DNA from: Paenibacillus sp. FSL R10-2782 | GTDB lineage: Bacteria; Bacillota; Bacilli; Paenibacillales; Paenibacillaceae | Assembly: GCF_038592985.1 (NCBI RefSeq) | Contig: NZ_CP151951.1 | Span: 5,124,501-5,188,500 of the forward strand | Length of the DNA stretch: 64,000 nucleotides | Direction of reading: 5' to 3' | Part shown: piece after piece, positions 36,099 through 44,493 of the stretch | How the letters are laid out: every line of letters starts with the position of its first letter | How positions within the stretch are numbered: position 1 is the stretch's first letter | Notes under the pieces: model-generated | Told to the model about the DNA's origin: nothing | Seen by the model: only the letters and a program-made list of their open reading frames with translations | Databases searched by the model: none | Position numbers and translations under genes: made by a program

Positions 36099-36959
36099 CT
36101 ACATTAACGCCAGGGCAAACATAAGCGTCAGCATCACTAGCACATAGCTGGATAACATAATCGAACGCCAGGGCAGTCGGATTACCGGCTCTTGCTGAGG
36201 GTCTAGAATACGCGAGATCCGATAATTAATGGACGTTTCTGCAAAAGAGGAACAAGCGGCGGAATTAACCAAATGGGCATTCGCGGGCGTCATACTCAGC
36301 AGTTTGAGCAATGCACTTCCAATTCCCATTGGTGAACCTGTGCGTTTAATTGCTTCATTGTCAGCCAAAATTTCACGGGCTATCTTATAATGGTTGGTAA
36401 TATGACGTAGCACCGGCAAGTAGAACAGCAGTGTGGCGCACATTTGCAGCAACCATGTCTTTAATGGATCATAATGCTTCATATGATACGCTTCATGGTA
36501 TATGACCGCCTCTTCCTCGTACTTGTCCAGTAGGGACAGCAATGAGGAGGATAATACAATGCGAGGCTTCCATAATCCCATGGTGAATGCGGCAGGCTTG
36601 GCATAATCAATGACCCAAATCCGGTCGGCTCCCAGTTCACGATATCGTTCACCCAGTGCCTCCGTCAGCGGCAGGTCACGCATCCGGCGCAGTCTGCGGA
36701 AAGCCGCCCTTGTGGCCATACACTGCCGTATCGCTTCTACACCAGCAATGCCGAAGGTAAGGAAGACCAATCCACTGAGTGCATCCACCATGTAACCAAT
36801 CCCGTAGTTTTGCAACAGACTTCTACAAATCTGAAACACGTTAAAATCCAATTTCCAGCCGAAAATATGCTGCCCGGCGTACATACCCATTTGTATAAGG
36901 GCGAAACCCGAAATAAAGGCGCCTGCTGTAAACAGTAATTTAGAACGTGTTTTCCACAT
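36099..36959 (-). CDS. M56-family membrane metallopeptidase (BlaR1-like, no sensor domain)
   Basis: The 286-residue protein has three to four membrane helices and a gluzincin motif EAVIYHEAYHMKHYDPLKTW (HExxH) at about residue 150, with ILADNEAIKRTGSPMGIGSA supplying the downstream Glu. In BlaR1/MecR1 this peptidase domain cleaves the BlaI/MecI repressor. Here the C-terminus ends with one helix soon after the peptidase domain, without the extracellular penicillin-binding domain, so the inducer must differ from beta-lactams. It starts 3 bases after the stop of the BlaI-family gene, so the two form a co-transcribed sensor/repressor pair. Confidence 0.9.
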   Translation of the reverse strand: MWKTRSKLLFTAGAFISGFALIQMGMYAGQHIFGWKLDFNVFQICRSLLQNYGIGYMVDALSGLVFLTFGIAGVEAIRQCMATRAAFRRLRRMRDLPLTEALGERYRELGADRIWVIDYAKPAAFTMGLWKPRIVLSSSLLSLLDKYEEEAVIYHEAYHMKHYDPLKTWLLQMCATLLFYLPVLRHITNHYKIAREILADNEAIKRTGSPMGIGSALLKLLSMTPANAHLVNSAACSSFAETSINYRISRILDPQQEPVIRLPWRSIMLSSYVLVMLTLMFALALM

Positions 36960-36962
36960 CGT

Positions 36963-37376
36963 CTATATATCCTTTTTCCATTGTTTAATTTTTTGTTCCA
37001 GACGTTCGATCAGCATAGGATCAGCCACCTCCAGAGCATCAATCATATGATTTACAGCGAGTGGACCGAATTCATCCACCAGTTCGTGGCTTAACTCCTT
37101 GGACTGTTCATCCCTGAATTCTTCCCTGCTCAAAACCGGTCGATACAAAGACGTTCTCCCACGTATACTCTTACTCAGTATTCCCTTTTCCACCAGACGA
37201 TTCATCACGGTCATCACCGTATTGAAATTAAAGTCCCGATCCCCCTCCAACGCGGTCTGCACTTCTTTAATGCTCTGATCCGAAGTGGACCATAAAATAT
37301 CCATAATTTTGGCTTCCAGAGGTCCGAAAAATCGGTTGAGTCCGGTTTCGCCAGTTTTAAAATTCAGTCGTTTCAT
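36963..37376 (-). CDS. BlaI/MecI/CopY family repressor
   Basis: The 137-residue protein has the winged-helix core of the family: GLNRFFGPLEAKIMDILWST, VQTALEGDRDFNFNTVMTVM, NRLVEKGILSKSIRGRTSLY, then a C-terminal dimerisation region. BlaI proteins bind TACA/TGTA palindromes as dimers and are inactivated by proteolysis. I place the start at the ATG at 37376 (gaggtg upstream); a GTG at 37385 is also in frame. A perfect operator lies 13 bases upstream of the start codon, which implies autorepression. The same operator precedes doxX. Confidence 0.93.
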   Translation of the reverse strand: MKRLNFKTGETGLNRFFGPLEAKIMDILWSTSDQSIKEVQTALEGDRDFNFNTVMTVMNRLVEKGILSKSIRGRTSLYRPVLSREEFRDEQSKELSHELVDEFGPLAVNHMIDALEVADPMLIERLEQKIKQWKKDI

Positions 37377-37388
37377 AAGAAGCACCTC

Positions 37389-37407
37389 ACACTACCGATT
37401 GTAGTGT
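37389..37407. promoter_or_regulatory. BlaI-type operator upstream of the blaI-like gene
   Basis: ACACTAC (37389-37395), five bases, GTAGTGT (37401-37407): a perfect palindrome, the same as the one at 36020-36038. It is placed where a repressor would block the ribosome-site-proximal promoter. Confidence 0.8.
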
Positions 37408-37521
37408 ACACTTCCTGATAAAGTCAACCGTCACACGTTATGTCAGTTTCTTTAAAGGGATTTATCTTCATCCGCCGAGTGTCTCCATCCGGCGGCAATT
37501 CATGGCCTGATCCGCTTCAGC

Positions 37522-38361
37522 TCAATCCGCCAATCTGTAGCCTACACCTCTTACCGTTGCAATATATTCAGGCTCCGCAGGCCGGTCGCCCAGCTTCTTG
37601 CGCAAGCTTTTGACATGCACATCCACGACATTGCTGCCACCTACAAAATCCGTCTCCCAGATATCATGCATCATCTGTTCACGAGAAATAACTTTGCCTT
37701 GAGCATCCAGTAGCTTCAAGAGCAAGTCGTATTCCGTTTTGGTCAGATTTAATTGATTCTCTTCTTTATATACTAACATTTTATCACGGTCAATCCAGAT
37801 GTCCTTGAACACCGTACGACGGCTACCTTGCGTTGCCTGACGGGAAGTTGCTGGATGACGTACAATCATCCGTTCAATATCATGCACCATATGATTGGAA
37901 GCCGCTGGCCATACCAGCACCTCTTCCGAAGGAAGCAGCTCATGCGCACGCACAGCCATCCGATCCTGTATCACATACATGACCGGTGTATCTTTCATCT
38001 GTTCCGCCTCAAGACGATTACGGATATCCAGTAATTCACTCCGTGTATCGGTAGCGGTCAAATCATAAATCAGCAGATCGCTTCCCAGATGACGTTGTAC
38101 TTCAGGCTCCCAGCGGTGGAACACCATCACATCAAAGCACGCATCTGACAACGTACGCACCAAGCCGTGAACGACACCTGGAACCGAGCTGATCAGAACG
38201 ATGCGACGCGTCGTTGGACAGTATAAAGGCTCATTGGAAGGAACCGTCTGTAACGCAGGGGCAGAAGGAGCTGACAGCATAGATGTCCAGATGCCCTTTA
38301 CCCGTCTCGGCATATCTGCCGCTTTGAGCCGACTCGTTACCTGATTCGCTTGCTTTGGCAT
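37522..38361 (-). CDS. atypical OmpR-type response regulator with degenerate receiver domain
   Basis: The 279-residue protein ends in a clear OmpR/PhoB winged helix (LTKTEYDLLLKLLDAQGKVI, VVDVHVKSLRKKLGDRPAEP, EYIATVRGVGYRLAD). The N-terminal 50 residues are an unconserved extension. Residues 50-165 have the alternating strands and helices of a receiver, but the paired acidic residues after strand 1 are replaced (RIVLISSVPG), the candidate phospho-acceptor lies in DLLIYDLTATD, and the conserved lysine near the end is absent (VWPAAS). Phosphorylation-independent control is likely. No histidine kinase is adjacent. It overlaps the 3' end of perR by 25 bases, suggesting co-expression. Confidence 0.85.
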   Translation of the reverse strand: MPKQANQVTSRLKAADMPRRVKGIWTSMLSAPSAPALQTVPSNEPLYCPTTRRIVLISSVPGVVHGLVRTLSDACFDVMVFHRWEPEVQRHLGSDLLIYDLTATDTRSELLDIRNRLEAEQMKDTPVMYVIQDRMAVRAHELLPSEEVLVWPAASNHMVHDIERMIVRHPATSRQATQGSRRTVFKDIWIDRDKMLVYKEENQLNLTKTEYDLLLKLLDAQGKVISREQMMHDIWETDFVGGSNVVDVHVKSLRKKLGDRPAEPEYIATVRGVGYRLAD

Positions 38362-38732
38362 TCCTTACACACTCCTCCGAATACGACATGGGCATGGGCA
38401 ATGGTATACCCCGTTTCATGCGCAACCGTCTCAATCCATTCGTGTGGAACCTCGCTCATCACTTCATCTACCCGGCCGCATACCTCACAAATAATATGCT
38501 GATGATCGTCCATCCGACCGTCATAACGACTGGCAGCTTCCCCCAGTTTCAATTCCCGGATTAATTCCTTATCCGTCAAATAACGCAGTGAATTATAGAC
38601 CGTTCCATAGGCCAGATTATATCCGCGCTCCATCAACCGATTCATAACATCGGCCGCAGTAGGATGATCGTGGGCCTCACGAACCACATCATACACCGCC
38701 TGGCGCTGCGAAGTTAAATTTAAAGTTCTCAT
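38337..38732 (-). CDS. perR: Fur-family peroxide-type regulator (PerR-like)
   Basis: The 131-residue protein has the Fur winged helix (LTSQRQAVYDVVREAHDHPT, ADVMNRLMERGYNLAYGTVY, NSLRYLTDKELIRELKLGEA) and the metal-binding C-terminus. HQHIICEVCGRVDEV and GGVCKECQ carry two CxxC pairs for structural zinc, and YDGRMDDHQH plus AHAHVV offer the regulatory histidine and aspartate positions. That is most like PerR among Fur paralogues, but Fur or Zur cannot be fully excluded. A 13/15 match to the PerR box lies upstream, supporting autoregulation, and another box lies before dps in this window. Confidence 0.85.
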   Translation of the reverse strand: MRTLNLTSQRQAVYDVVREAHDHPTAADVMNRLMERGYNLAYGTVYNSLRYLTDKELIRELKLGEAASRYDGRMDDHQHIICEVCGRVDEVMSEVPHEWIETVAHETGYTIAHAHVVFGGVCKECQSKRIR

Positions 38733-38799
38733 ACCGCATCTCCCTTAACGAACGCAGATTATATTTATTCTCAACTTATAATTACAACAATAAATTAAT

Positions 38800-38814
38800 T
38801 TAGAATAAGTATAA
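38800..38814. promoter_or_regulatory. PerR box upstream of perR
   Basis: TTAGAATAAGTATAA matches the 7-1-7 consensus TTATAATNATTATAA at 13 of 15 positions and lies about 70 bases before the perR start. Confidence 0.6.
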
Positions 38815-38918
38815 ATCCTAATTCATTTCAAGTCAATGGGATCGGATAAATTGAGCCACTTTGCAACACAATGTAAACAAGATATACGTTCAGCTCATAC
38901 ACACGGGGAGGATATGTT

Positions 38919-39248
38919 ATGAAAATACTATGGATATTCACACTCTTTATGCTACTCATGCTCGGAAACAACCTGCTGATCAACTGGATATTTGGTGTCC
39001 GTATTCCTTGGCAGCCTATGTTACTAGCTCTTCGCACCATGCGTCCATCCGAATATATTGTCTTGGTAGGCATGCTACTGTTATTCTTGTTATCCGTCGG
39101 CAAAAAGCAAATTGGACATGCAATTCGCTTCTTTTTTTCACAATGGTCACGTTTTCTGAGAGTTCCCGCTTCTTCCTCTGTCTCCACCTCTGCTTCTACG
39201 CCTGAGAGCGATCAGAAAGAGCAGAAAGGGGACAATGTAAACAAATAA
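38919..39248 (+). CDS. small two-helix membrane protein, convergent with germination operon 2
   Basis: A 109-residue protein starting MKILWIFTLFMLLMLGNNLL, with a second hydrophobic helix (YIVLVGMLLLFLLSVGKK) and a Ser/Thr-rich, charged tail ending DNVNK. The ribosome site ggggaggat is 6 bases before the ATG, so translation is well supported. Its last 34 codons lie antisense to the end of the GerB gene at 39147. I do not recognise the family; the position next to a ger operon and the two-helix layout resemble accessory small membrane proteins of germinant receptors, but it is on the opposite strand. Confidence 0.7.
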   Translation: MKILWIFTLFMLLMLGNNLLINWIFGVRIPWQPMLLALRTMRPSEYIVLVGMLLLFLLSVGKKQIGHAIRFFFSQWSRFLRVPASSSVSTSASTPESDQKEQKGDNVNK

Positions 39249-40283
39249 TGGATGGATAAATATTAAGGACTGTCGCCCAAATTCAAAATGCTCGCTCAAG
39301 TTGGACGTTTCGATTTGGGACCATAGTAAAATAATGATACCGCAGGAAAACAGCGTTTTTCGGTATGGTAAACCAAATATATCGGAGATCCCTATCGCAG
39401 TTGCATAAAAGAATAGTGCCACTTTAAAAAAATCCCCGATGATAACGGACATCAGTATAATGACATCGGGACGCTGCACGTATTCTGAAAGCTGTACGTT
39501 AGCAAACGTGCTTAATAATGGAAAAATAGAACGTTCTGTAATATCTGCACCCAAGACGGTTACGTTTAATATTGCTGCTTCAACCAAAACGATGCCCCCA
39601 ACTAAAATGCCCACATAACCTGCTCTGGTGATCTGCGAAGGCTTGCGTACACAAGGGATAAACATCATGAAACAGATCATTTCCCCATAAGGAAAGGCCA
39701 AATGTTCTCTAATCACTGCGTGGAGTATAGGCTTAAAGCCCTCATTCATTACGGGCATCAGCTCTTCCAGATGAATGCTGCCTGACAAGATTAATAATGT
39801 ATTTCCAAAGAAAATAACGAGCACCACCACCATAAGAAATATCTGCCCGGTGCGAGCCAACACTTCAAATCCAAGCCAGAGGACATAAATCACACATATA
39901 ACCATCAGAAAAGCAACGATCAGACTCGGCGTTTTTTCCAATACGTTGACACGAACCAGTTCAGTCTCGTCACGCAGATTTCGGCTGGTCAAATACATAA
40001 AAAACAGAATATACATCATCCCAATCACTGTACCACCCGTATTACCGACCAATTCACGAGCATAGGTGGTCAACGATTGGCCGGGAAACATCTCGGCCGT
40101 GTAAGTGTACATTCGAAACAACATCATCCCGGCAACCATGGCAATGAGCTGGACAATCCATGTATTCCGTTCAACTTCACTATCCAAGTTAATAATGACC
40201 GCATTTCCCAAGAGAAAATGGAACATGAGAATGAGTATCTGCCCAGTACTGACAAGCCTTACGTGCCCAAGACCGTTATTCAC
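39147..40283 (-). CDS. spore germinant receptor B subunit (GerAB/GerKB family), copy 2 of operon 2
   Basis: A 378-residue membrane protein with about ten helices, homologous to the gene just upstream (shared MPVMNEGFKPILHAVI / LPIAQHGWQPIWRVI and FPYGEMICFMMFIP / LPFGEMVSFTMILP). I place the start at the GTG at 40283: it overlaps the previous stop as GTGA and has gggaaggaaa upstream. A longer ATG at 40382 would run 100 bases into the upstream gene. The basic C-terminal tail (RRRSRGGDRGRSGNSQK) is encoded where the convergent small gene overlaps. Ligand unknown. Confidence 0.9.
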   Translation of the reverse strand: MNNGLGHVRLVSTGQILILMFHFLLGNAVIINLDSEVERNTWIVQLIAMVAGMMLFRMYTYTAEMFPGQSLTTYARELVGNTGGTVIGMMYILFFMYLTSRNLRDETELVRVNVLEKTPSLIVAFLMVICVIYVLWLGFEVLARTGQIFLMVVVLVIFFGNTLLILSGSIHLEELMPVMNEGFKPILHAVIREHLAFPYGEMICFMMFIPCVRKPSQITRAGYVGILVGGIVLVEAAILNVTVLGADITERSIFPLLSTFANVQLSEYVQRPDVIILMSVIIGDFFKVALFFYATAIGISDIFGLPYRKTLFSCGIIILLWSQIETSNLSEHFEFGRQSLIFIHPLFVYIVPFLLFLIALRRRSRGGDRGRSGNSQKT

Positions 40284-41389
40284 GAAGCATTTTCCTTCCC
40301 TTTTTTGTTTTCGGGCTTTCTGAACCAAGACATCATAAGCAACAGGAGCGGAAAAAATATAGAAAATATGGGGAATATCCATTTCAACACGAAATCTCCT
40401 ATTTTAATATGCTCCTGATAGCTTTGAGCCATCAGCACCGAAGATATGAGCATAATTATTCCGAATGGCAGCAGCAACTTGCGGCTAGAAATGTTAAATA
40501 CGTCTTCTGCTGCCTTTATCGCCGCATAATAGAAAATAAAGATCTTAAAAAAATCAAAGATAATGACGGTCATGACCCCAATAACATCCACCCTGTCGAT
40601 GAAATTCGATATTTCCACCTTGCTGATCGTGGATAGTATCGGGTACGTGGCGCGCTGGAACACGTCCTCTCCGAGTGAAAGGACGTTTACCATTGCAACT
40701 ATGGTCAGGATGATGCCTCCCAGCAGTACAGCAGAAATACCAACGCCGTTGGCACGATAGTCTTTCTTTAATGTGGGAAGAATCATCGTAAAGGAAACCA
40801 TCTCACCAAACGGCAGCATCAAGGCCTGTGAATAAATCACCCGCCATATCGGCTGCCAGCCATGCTGGGCAATAGGCAGCAGATTACCCCAATCCAAAAT
40901 GCCGGACAACACGAGCATTACATTCGTTGCGAGCCCTAGTACCAACATAAAGGCCAGCAGCCAAATTGCTGTTCGCCCTGCCACTTCAAGCCCTAAATGC
41001 ATCACATACATTACAAGCGCGATCATCAGAGCACTGATGATGATTAACGGTGTATGCGGGAGTGTCCGATTGGCAATTAGCGTCCCCGTATCTTGAAGAT
41101 CACGTGCCCCACCGTACATAAAAAAAACAATATATAAAAAAGCAATCACGCCTCCTGCCTTTCTGCCCATGATAACTTTGCTGTATTGCGTCATAAGCAA
41201 ATTGGGGAAGCGCCTGTGAAGGCTGCCGTAGCACAGAAAAAGCAGAGCCCCAAGCCCTGTTGCGCTGAGGATAGCCAACCATGCATCCTTGCCCGCTTCC
41301 CTCCCTGGAATGGACATCACAGACGTTCCCAATTCAAATAGAATCATGAGGGAAATCACCTCAATCGCATCCATTTGTATTTTTTTCAT
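40280..41389 (-). CDS. spore germinant receptor B subunit (GerAB/GerKB family), copy 1 of operon 2
   Basis: The 369-residue protein starts MKKIQMDAIEVISLMILFEL and has the GerAB pattern: LFELGTSVMSIPGREAGKDA in helix 1, VIMGRKAGGVIAFLYIVFFM, the LPFGEMVSFTMILPTLKKDY block, and VEISNFIDRVDVIGVMTVII. These permease-like subunits hold the germinant. It lies 25 bases after gerAC and overlaps the next B-subunit gene by 4 bases. It is more divergent from its tandem partner than the two copies of operon 1 are from each other, so the duplication here is older or the two copies were acquired separately. Confidence 0.9.
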   Translation of the reverse strand: MKKIQMDAIEVISLMILFELGTSVMSIPGREAGKDAWLAILSATGLGALLFLCYGSLHRRFPNLLMTQYSKVIMGRKAGGVIAFLYIVFFMYGGARDLQDTGTLIANRTLPHTPLIIISALMIALVMYVMHLGLEVAGRTAIWLLAFMLVLGLATNVMLVLSGILDWGNLLPIAQHGWQPIWRVIYSQALMLPFGEMVSFTMILPTLKKDYRANGVGISAVLLGGIILTIVAMVNVLSLGEDVFQRATYPILSTISKVEISNFIDRVDVIGVMTVIIFDFFKIFIFYYAAIKAAEDVFNISSRKLLLPFGIIMLISSVLMAQSYQEHIKIGDFVLKWIFPIFSIFFPLLLLMMSWFRKPENKKGKENAS

Positions 41390-41414
41390 CGCCTTCCCTC
41401 CTCCCCCTATTCAA

Positions 41415-42656
41415 CTACTCGGATTCACCCCTTGAGTACGGGTTGGTCCGTGTCTGCGTATGCTTCAGTACCGAAGTGACCTGAACACGAACAGTGCCTT
41501 CTGCAAAATAACGGTCCCATTGACTAGAAAGCCTTTTCCATTGCGCAGGATGGCTTCTCTCCAGCTCAAGGCCGAAACCGAGTACATCGCTACGGGTACG
41601 CTGAACCTCTCTAACCGTTGATGAAACCAATTTTTTCGTTTCCTCTGCCCATTGCCCCTGCAAGCTTTTCATCACCTCTGGATTTTTCAAGTCAATCGAA
41701 CACTCAACCTCCTGTATCGCTCCGGCTTGCTTTAAGTCAATTACAAAAACAGGCTCTCCTTGCTCCATCAGGGTGCGTACTTTTGCCTTAGAGAACAAGG
41801 TTTCGATCCCGATGACTTTGCCTTTCTTGCCGCAGCTCAATGTTGATTGAGCACTTTTCACTTTGTTGTTCACGATAGACATTCCAATCGCCTGGCCATC
41901 TTCCAACCAGTGTATGAGACGTTCCTTTCGGAACACTCCCATCCCAGTAATGTGCACGAGCGCTTCCGGTAAAATATTGTCCACATTGTTCTTACGGGGA
42001 GCCTGCTCTAGATTCCCTTCCACTTTTACACCCGTAAGAACTGGGCCCCCGCCCTTATTGGACATGCTGCGAATGACATCGTCGAGACTCACGGCGTAAT
42101 CCCCAGCGTACAGACGCTCAGATGTTTCCAGCTTTCCTGCAATATCATTAGCGGGAATACGACCGATCGCAGTCATGGTTGCCAGTACATCCTTCCCAGT
42201 CTCACCGCGCGCTACCAGCATTTTCATCGTGAGCCGGGTTTCCGTATACCTTTCCAGAAAATCCAGTGTATCTCCGATTCCACGCCGCGCCAGATCTTCT
42301 CCAATGACAACCAATCTTGTATGGGCCAGGGAAATTTCGCGTGGAACCTTCTGTGAAGCTTTACGGATGGCTTGAAAAAGACTGTTCCCCTTTTCCTGAA
42401 ACAACACGATAGGGGTATCTCCTCTAGCTTTAGCCCCGGCGATTTCGTCTGCCACGATAACCTGCAGGGAAACCTCATAATCCGTCTCTCCAGCTACATC
42501 AATGCCTATTGCCGCTACAACTGCTCTCTGATTTAGCTCTACTGAATCCCAGCAACCAGATAGAAGGGACATCAATAGTAGCCCCACCAGACTCAGAGCC
42601 CACATTCTTCCCTTGAAGGTTACTGTGTTCCGCTCATTCCCCTTTCCCTGATACAC
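41415..42656 (-). CDS. spore germinant receptor C subunit, lipoprotein (GerAC/GerKC family)
   Basis: A lipoprotein of about 413 residues with lipobox LLSGC followed by WDSVELNQRAVVAAIGIDVA. Family blocks include ISLAHTRLVVIGEDLARRGI, ETRLTMKMLVARGETGKDVL, and a C-terminal SHPAQWKRLSSQWDRYFAEG. The start is uncertain. I favour the GTG at 42656, preceded by ggagggggg and giving a basic segment before the hydrophobic signal helix. An ATG at 42605 would leave a signal peptide without positive charge, and an ATG at 42716 would extend far into gerAA. It overlaps the end of gerAA by 23 bases. Confidence 0.88.
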   Translation of the reverse strand: MYQGKGNERNTVTFKGRMWALSLVGLLLMSLLSGCWDSVELNQRAVVAAIGIDVAGETDYEVSLQVIVADEIAGAKARGDTPIVLFQEKGNSLFQAIRKASQKVPREISLAHTRLVVIGEDLARRGIGDTLDFLERYTETRLTMKMLVARGETGKDVLATMTAIGRIPANDIAGKLETSERLYAGDYAVSLDDVIRSMSNKGGGPVLTGVKVEGNLEQAPRKNNVDNILPEALVHITGMGVFRKERLIHWLEDGQAIGMSIVNNKVKSAQSTLSCGKKGKVIGIETLFSKAKVRTLMEQGEPVFVIDLKQAGAIQEVECSIDLKNPEVMKSLQGQWAEETKKLVSSTVREVQRTRSDVLGFGLELERSHPAQWKRLSSQWDRYFAEGTVRVQVTSVLKHTQTRTNPYSRGESE

Positions 42657-44268
42657 CTTCGGCTCCCCCCTCCTGCATCGGTGTCGTTTTATCGGAAGAG
42701 GAAATTCCACTTCCATCCTTCATTCGTGTCTGGTTAGTAGATGTAATACTTTTAGGACGTGTCCGCATCATCCAGAATGGGAGACGCAATACAGCATCCT
42801 TTTGACTCTTCAGTACAAAGGGGCTGAAAGGGGCCATGTAGGGCACCCCAAAAGAACGTATGCTGTTCATATGGGCAATCAGCGCAATCAGCCCCAATGT
42901 AATGCCATACAGTCCCATAAACGCTGACAGTATCATAAAAACAAATCGGAACAGTCTCCCGGCCACCGCCATGTTATAGGCTGGAATGGCAAAGCTGGCA
43001 ATCCCCGTCAGGGCTACCACAATCGTGAGCAGCGGGGTGACGATCCCGGCCTCCACAGCCGCTTGTCCCAAAACAAGCGCACCAATAACGGATACCGTTT
43101 GTCCACCCACACGTGGCATTCGAATACCTGCTTCACGCAAGATCTCGAAGGTAACCTCCAAAAGAAGCGCCTCCAGAAATGCTGGAAAAGGAACGGATTC
43201 CCGCTGAGCCAGTATGCTGATCAGCAGCGGGGTCGGTATCATTTCATAATGGTAGGTGGTTAAGGCAATGTAGAGAGAGGGTCCCAGAATTAGAATGATA
43301 AAGCTGATATATCGAATGAGTCGGACGACAGTCGCCATATCGTAACGTTCCTCATAATCCGAAGCACTCTGAAAGAATTGGGCAAATACGGTAGGCATCA
43401 CCAGTACAAACGGATTTCCATCTATGATGAGCGCCACTCGGCCCTCCATAATATTGCTACTGATCGTATCGGGTCTTTCCGTGTTATAGATCGTTGGGAA
43501 TGGTGTAAAATTATGGTCCTGTATCATTTCCTCTACCATACCGGATTCAAATACGGCGTCGATATTGATGTTTTTTACCCGTTGACGAACTTCATCTACG
43601 ACACTTGGATCTGCAATATTCTTCATATACAGCATGGCTACATTTGTGAGGGACGTGCTCCCTACTTTGAACATCTCCATCGTAAGATCGGAGCTTTTAA
43701 TTCGTCGTCGGACAAGAGAGAGATTCGTGAACAGGGATTCCACAAATCCCTCTTTCGGCCCCCTGACGACAGACTGTGTGCTAGGTTCGTTGACCGCACG
43801 CGTCTCTCCTCCACGTGTACCGCACGCAATGGCCTTTTTACAGCCTTCCAGTAAAATGATCGTATCTCCCATCAATAGCTGTTCCATCATGGAATTCCAA
43901 TCATCGCATTCCTTCACTTCACCAAGTTCAAGTGCATGGCCCTGTATCTGACTGAATAGCCTTTCTGCACTTTCTACCTCAGCAGCCACCTCGGCGGACG
44001 GTCGGCCAAGCAACGATTTCATGACAAGTTCATTCACCGTGTCCGTCTTGACCATACTATCCAAAAATACAATGGCGGCAGGAATGTCCGCTTTCAGTCC
44101 CACACTAAAGCGACGAATCAGGAAGTCCGGGCTGTCTGACGTCAACTCCTTGATCTGTTGTAAGTTGGCTTCCACATTAACTTCAATCTTGAAAGAACGT
44201 GAAGACTTTCCATTATTCTTGTCCGCACCCGCCTTTTTATTATGTTTGCGATAGGGATAACGAATCAT
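42634..44268 (-). CDS. spore germinant receptor A subunit (GerAA/GerKA family)
   Basis: The 544-residue protein has the standard hydrophilic N-terminal domain and C-terminal membrane domain. Motifs are PDFLIRRFSVGLKADIPAAI, QSVVRGPKEGFVESLFTNLS (RGPKEGF signature), VAMLYMKNIADPSVVDEVRQ, FPTIYNTERPDTISSNIMEG, LAQRESVPFPAFLEALLLEV and FRFVFMILSAFMGLYGITLG. I start at the ATG at 44268 with ggagatgagg seven bases upstream. GerAA subunits assemble into the ion channel of the receptor. It is first in operon 2 (A-C-B-B) and is preceded by a good sigma-G-type promoter. Confidence 0.95.
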   Translation of the reverse strand: MIRYPYRKHNKKAGADKNNGKSSRSFKIEVNVEANLQQIKELTSDSPDFLIRRFSVGLKADIPAAIVFLDSMVKTDTVNELVMKSLLGRPSAEVAAEVESAERLFSQIQGHALELGEVKECDDWNSMMEQLLMGDTIILLEGCKKAIACGTRGGETRAVNEPSTQSVVRGPKEGFVESLFTNLSLVRRRIKSSDLTMEMFKVGSTSLTNVAMLYMKNIADPSVVDEVRQRVKNINIDAVFESGMVEEMIQDHNFTPFPTIYNTERPDTISSNIMEGRVALIIDGNPFVLVMPTVFAQFFQSASDYEERYDMATVVRLIRYISFIILILGPSLYIALTTYHYEMIPTPLLISILAQRESVPFPAFLEALLLEVTFEILREAGIRMPRVGGQTVSVIGALVLGQAAVEAGIVTPLLTIVVALTGIASFAIPAYNMAVAGRLFRFVFMILSAFMGLYGITLGLIALIAHMNSIRSFGVPYMAPFSPFVLKSQKDAVLRLPFWMMRTRPKSITSTNQTRMKDGSGISSSDKTTPMQEGGAEGVSGKGE

Positions 44269-44335
44269 GAGCAAACCTCATCTCCAGAAAGGTAGCAATA
44301 GACACCACCTGTTTTTCCTAATTCTTGTATGTTTG

Positions 44336-44364
44336 GAGTATGCTCAATCTATTCCCAGTTATGC
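44336..44364 (-). promoter_or_regulatory. sigma-G-type promoter of germination operon 2
   Basis: GCATA (44360-44364) and CATACTC (44336-44342) are 17 bases apart on the minus strand, about 70 bases before the gerAA start. Both hexamers fit the forespore sigma-G consensus, as expected for a germinant-receptor operon. Confidence 0.55.
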
Positions 44365-44493
44365 ACTACATGCAAGGACGAAACGTTATAAGTCACACTA
44401 GCGTATTAAATTTCAAATAATTCTGCATTTTCAAGCCTAACATTCGTTTTTTTGATAATATGAAGTAATATGCCTCTCGGGAGGGTTAGCATC

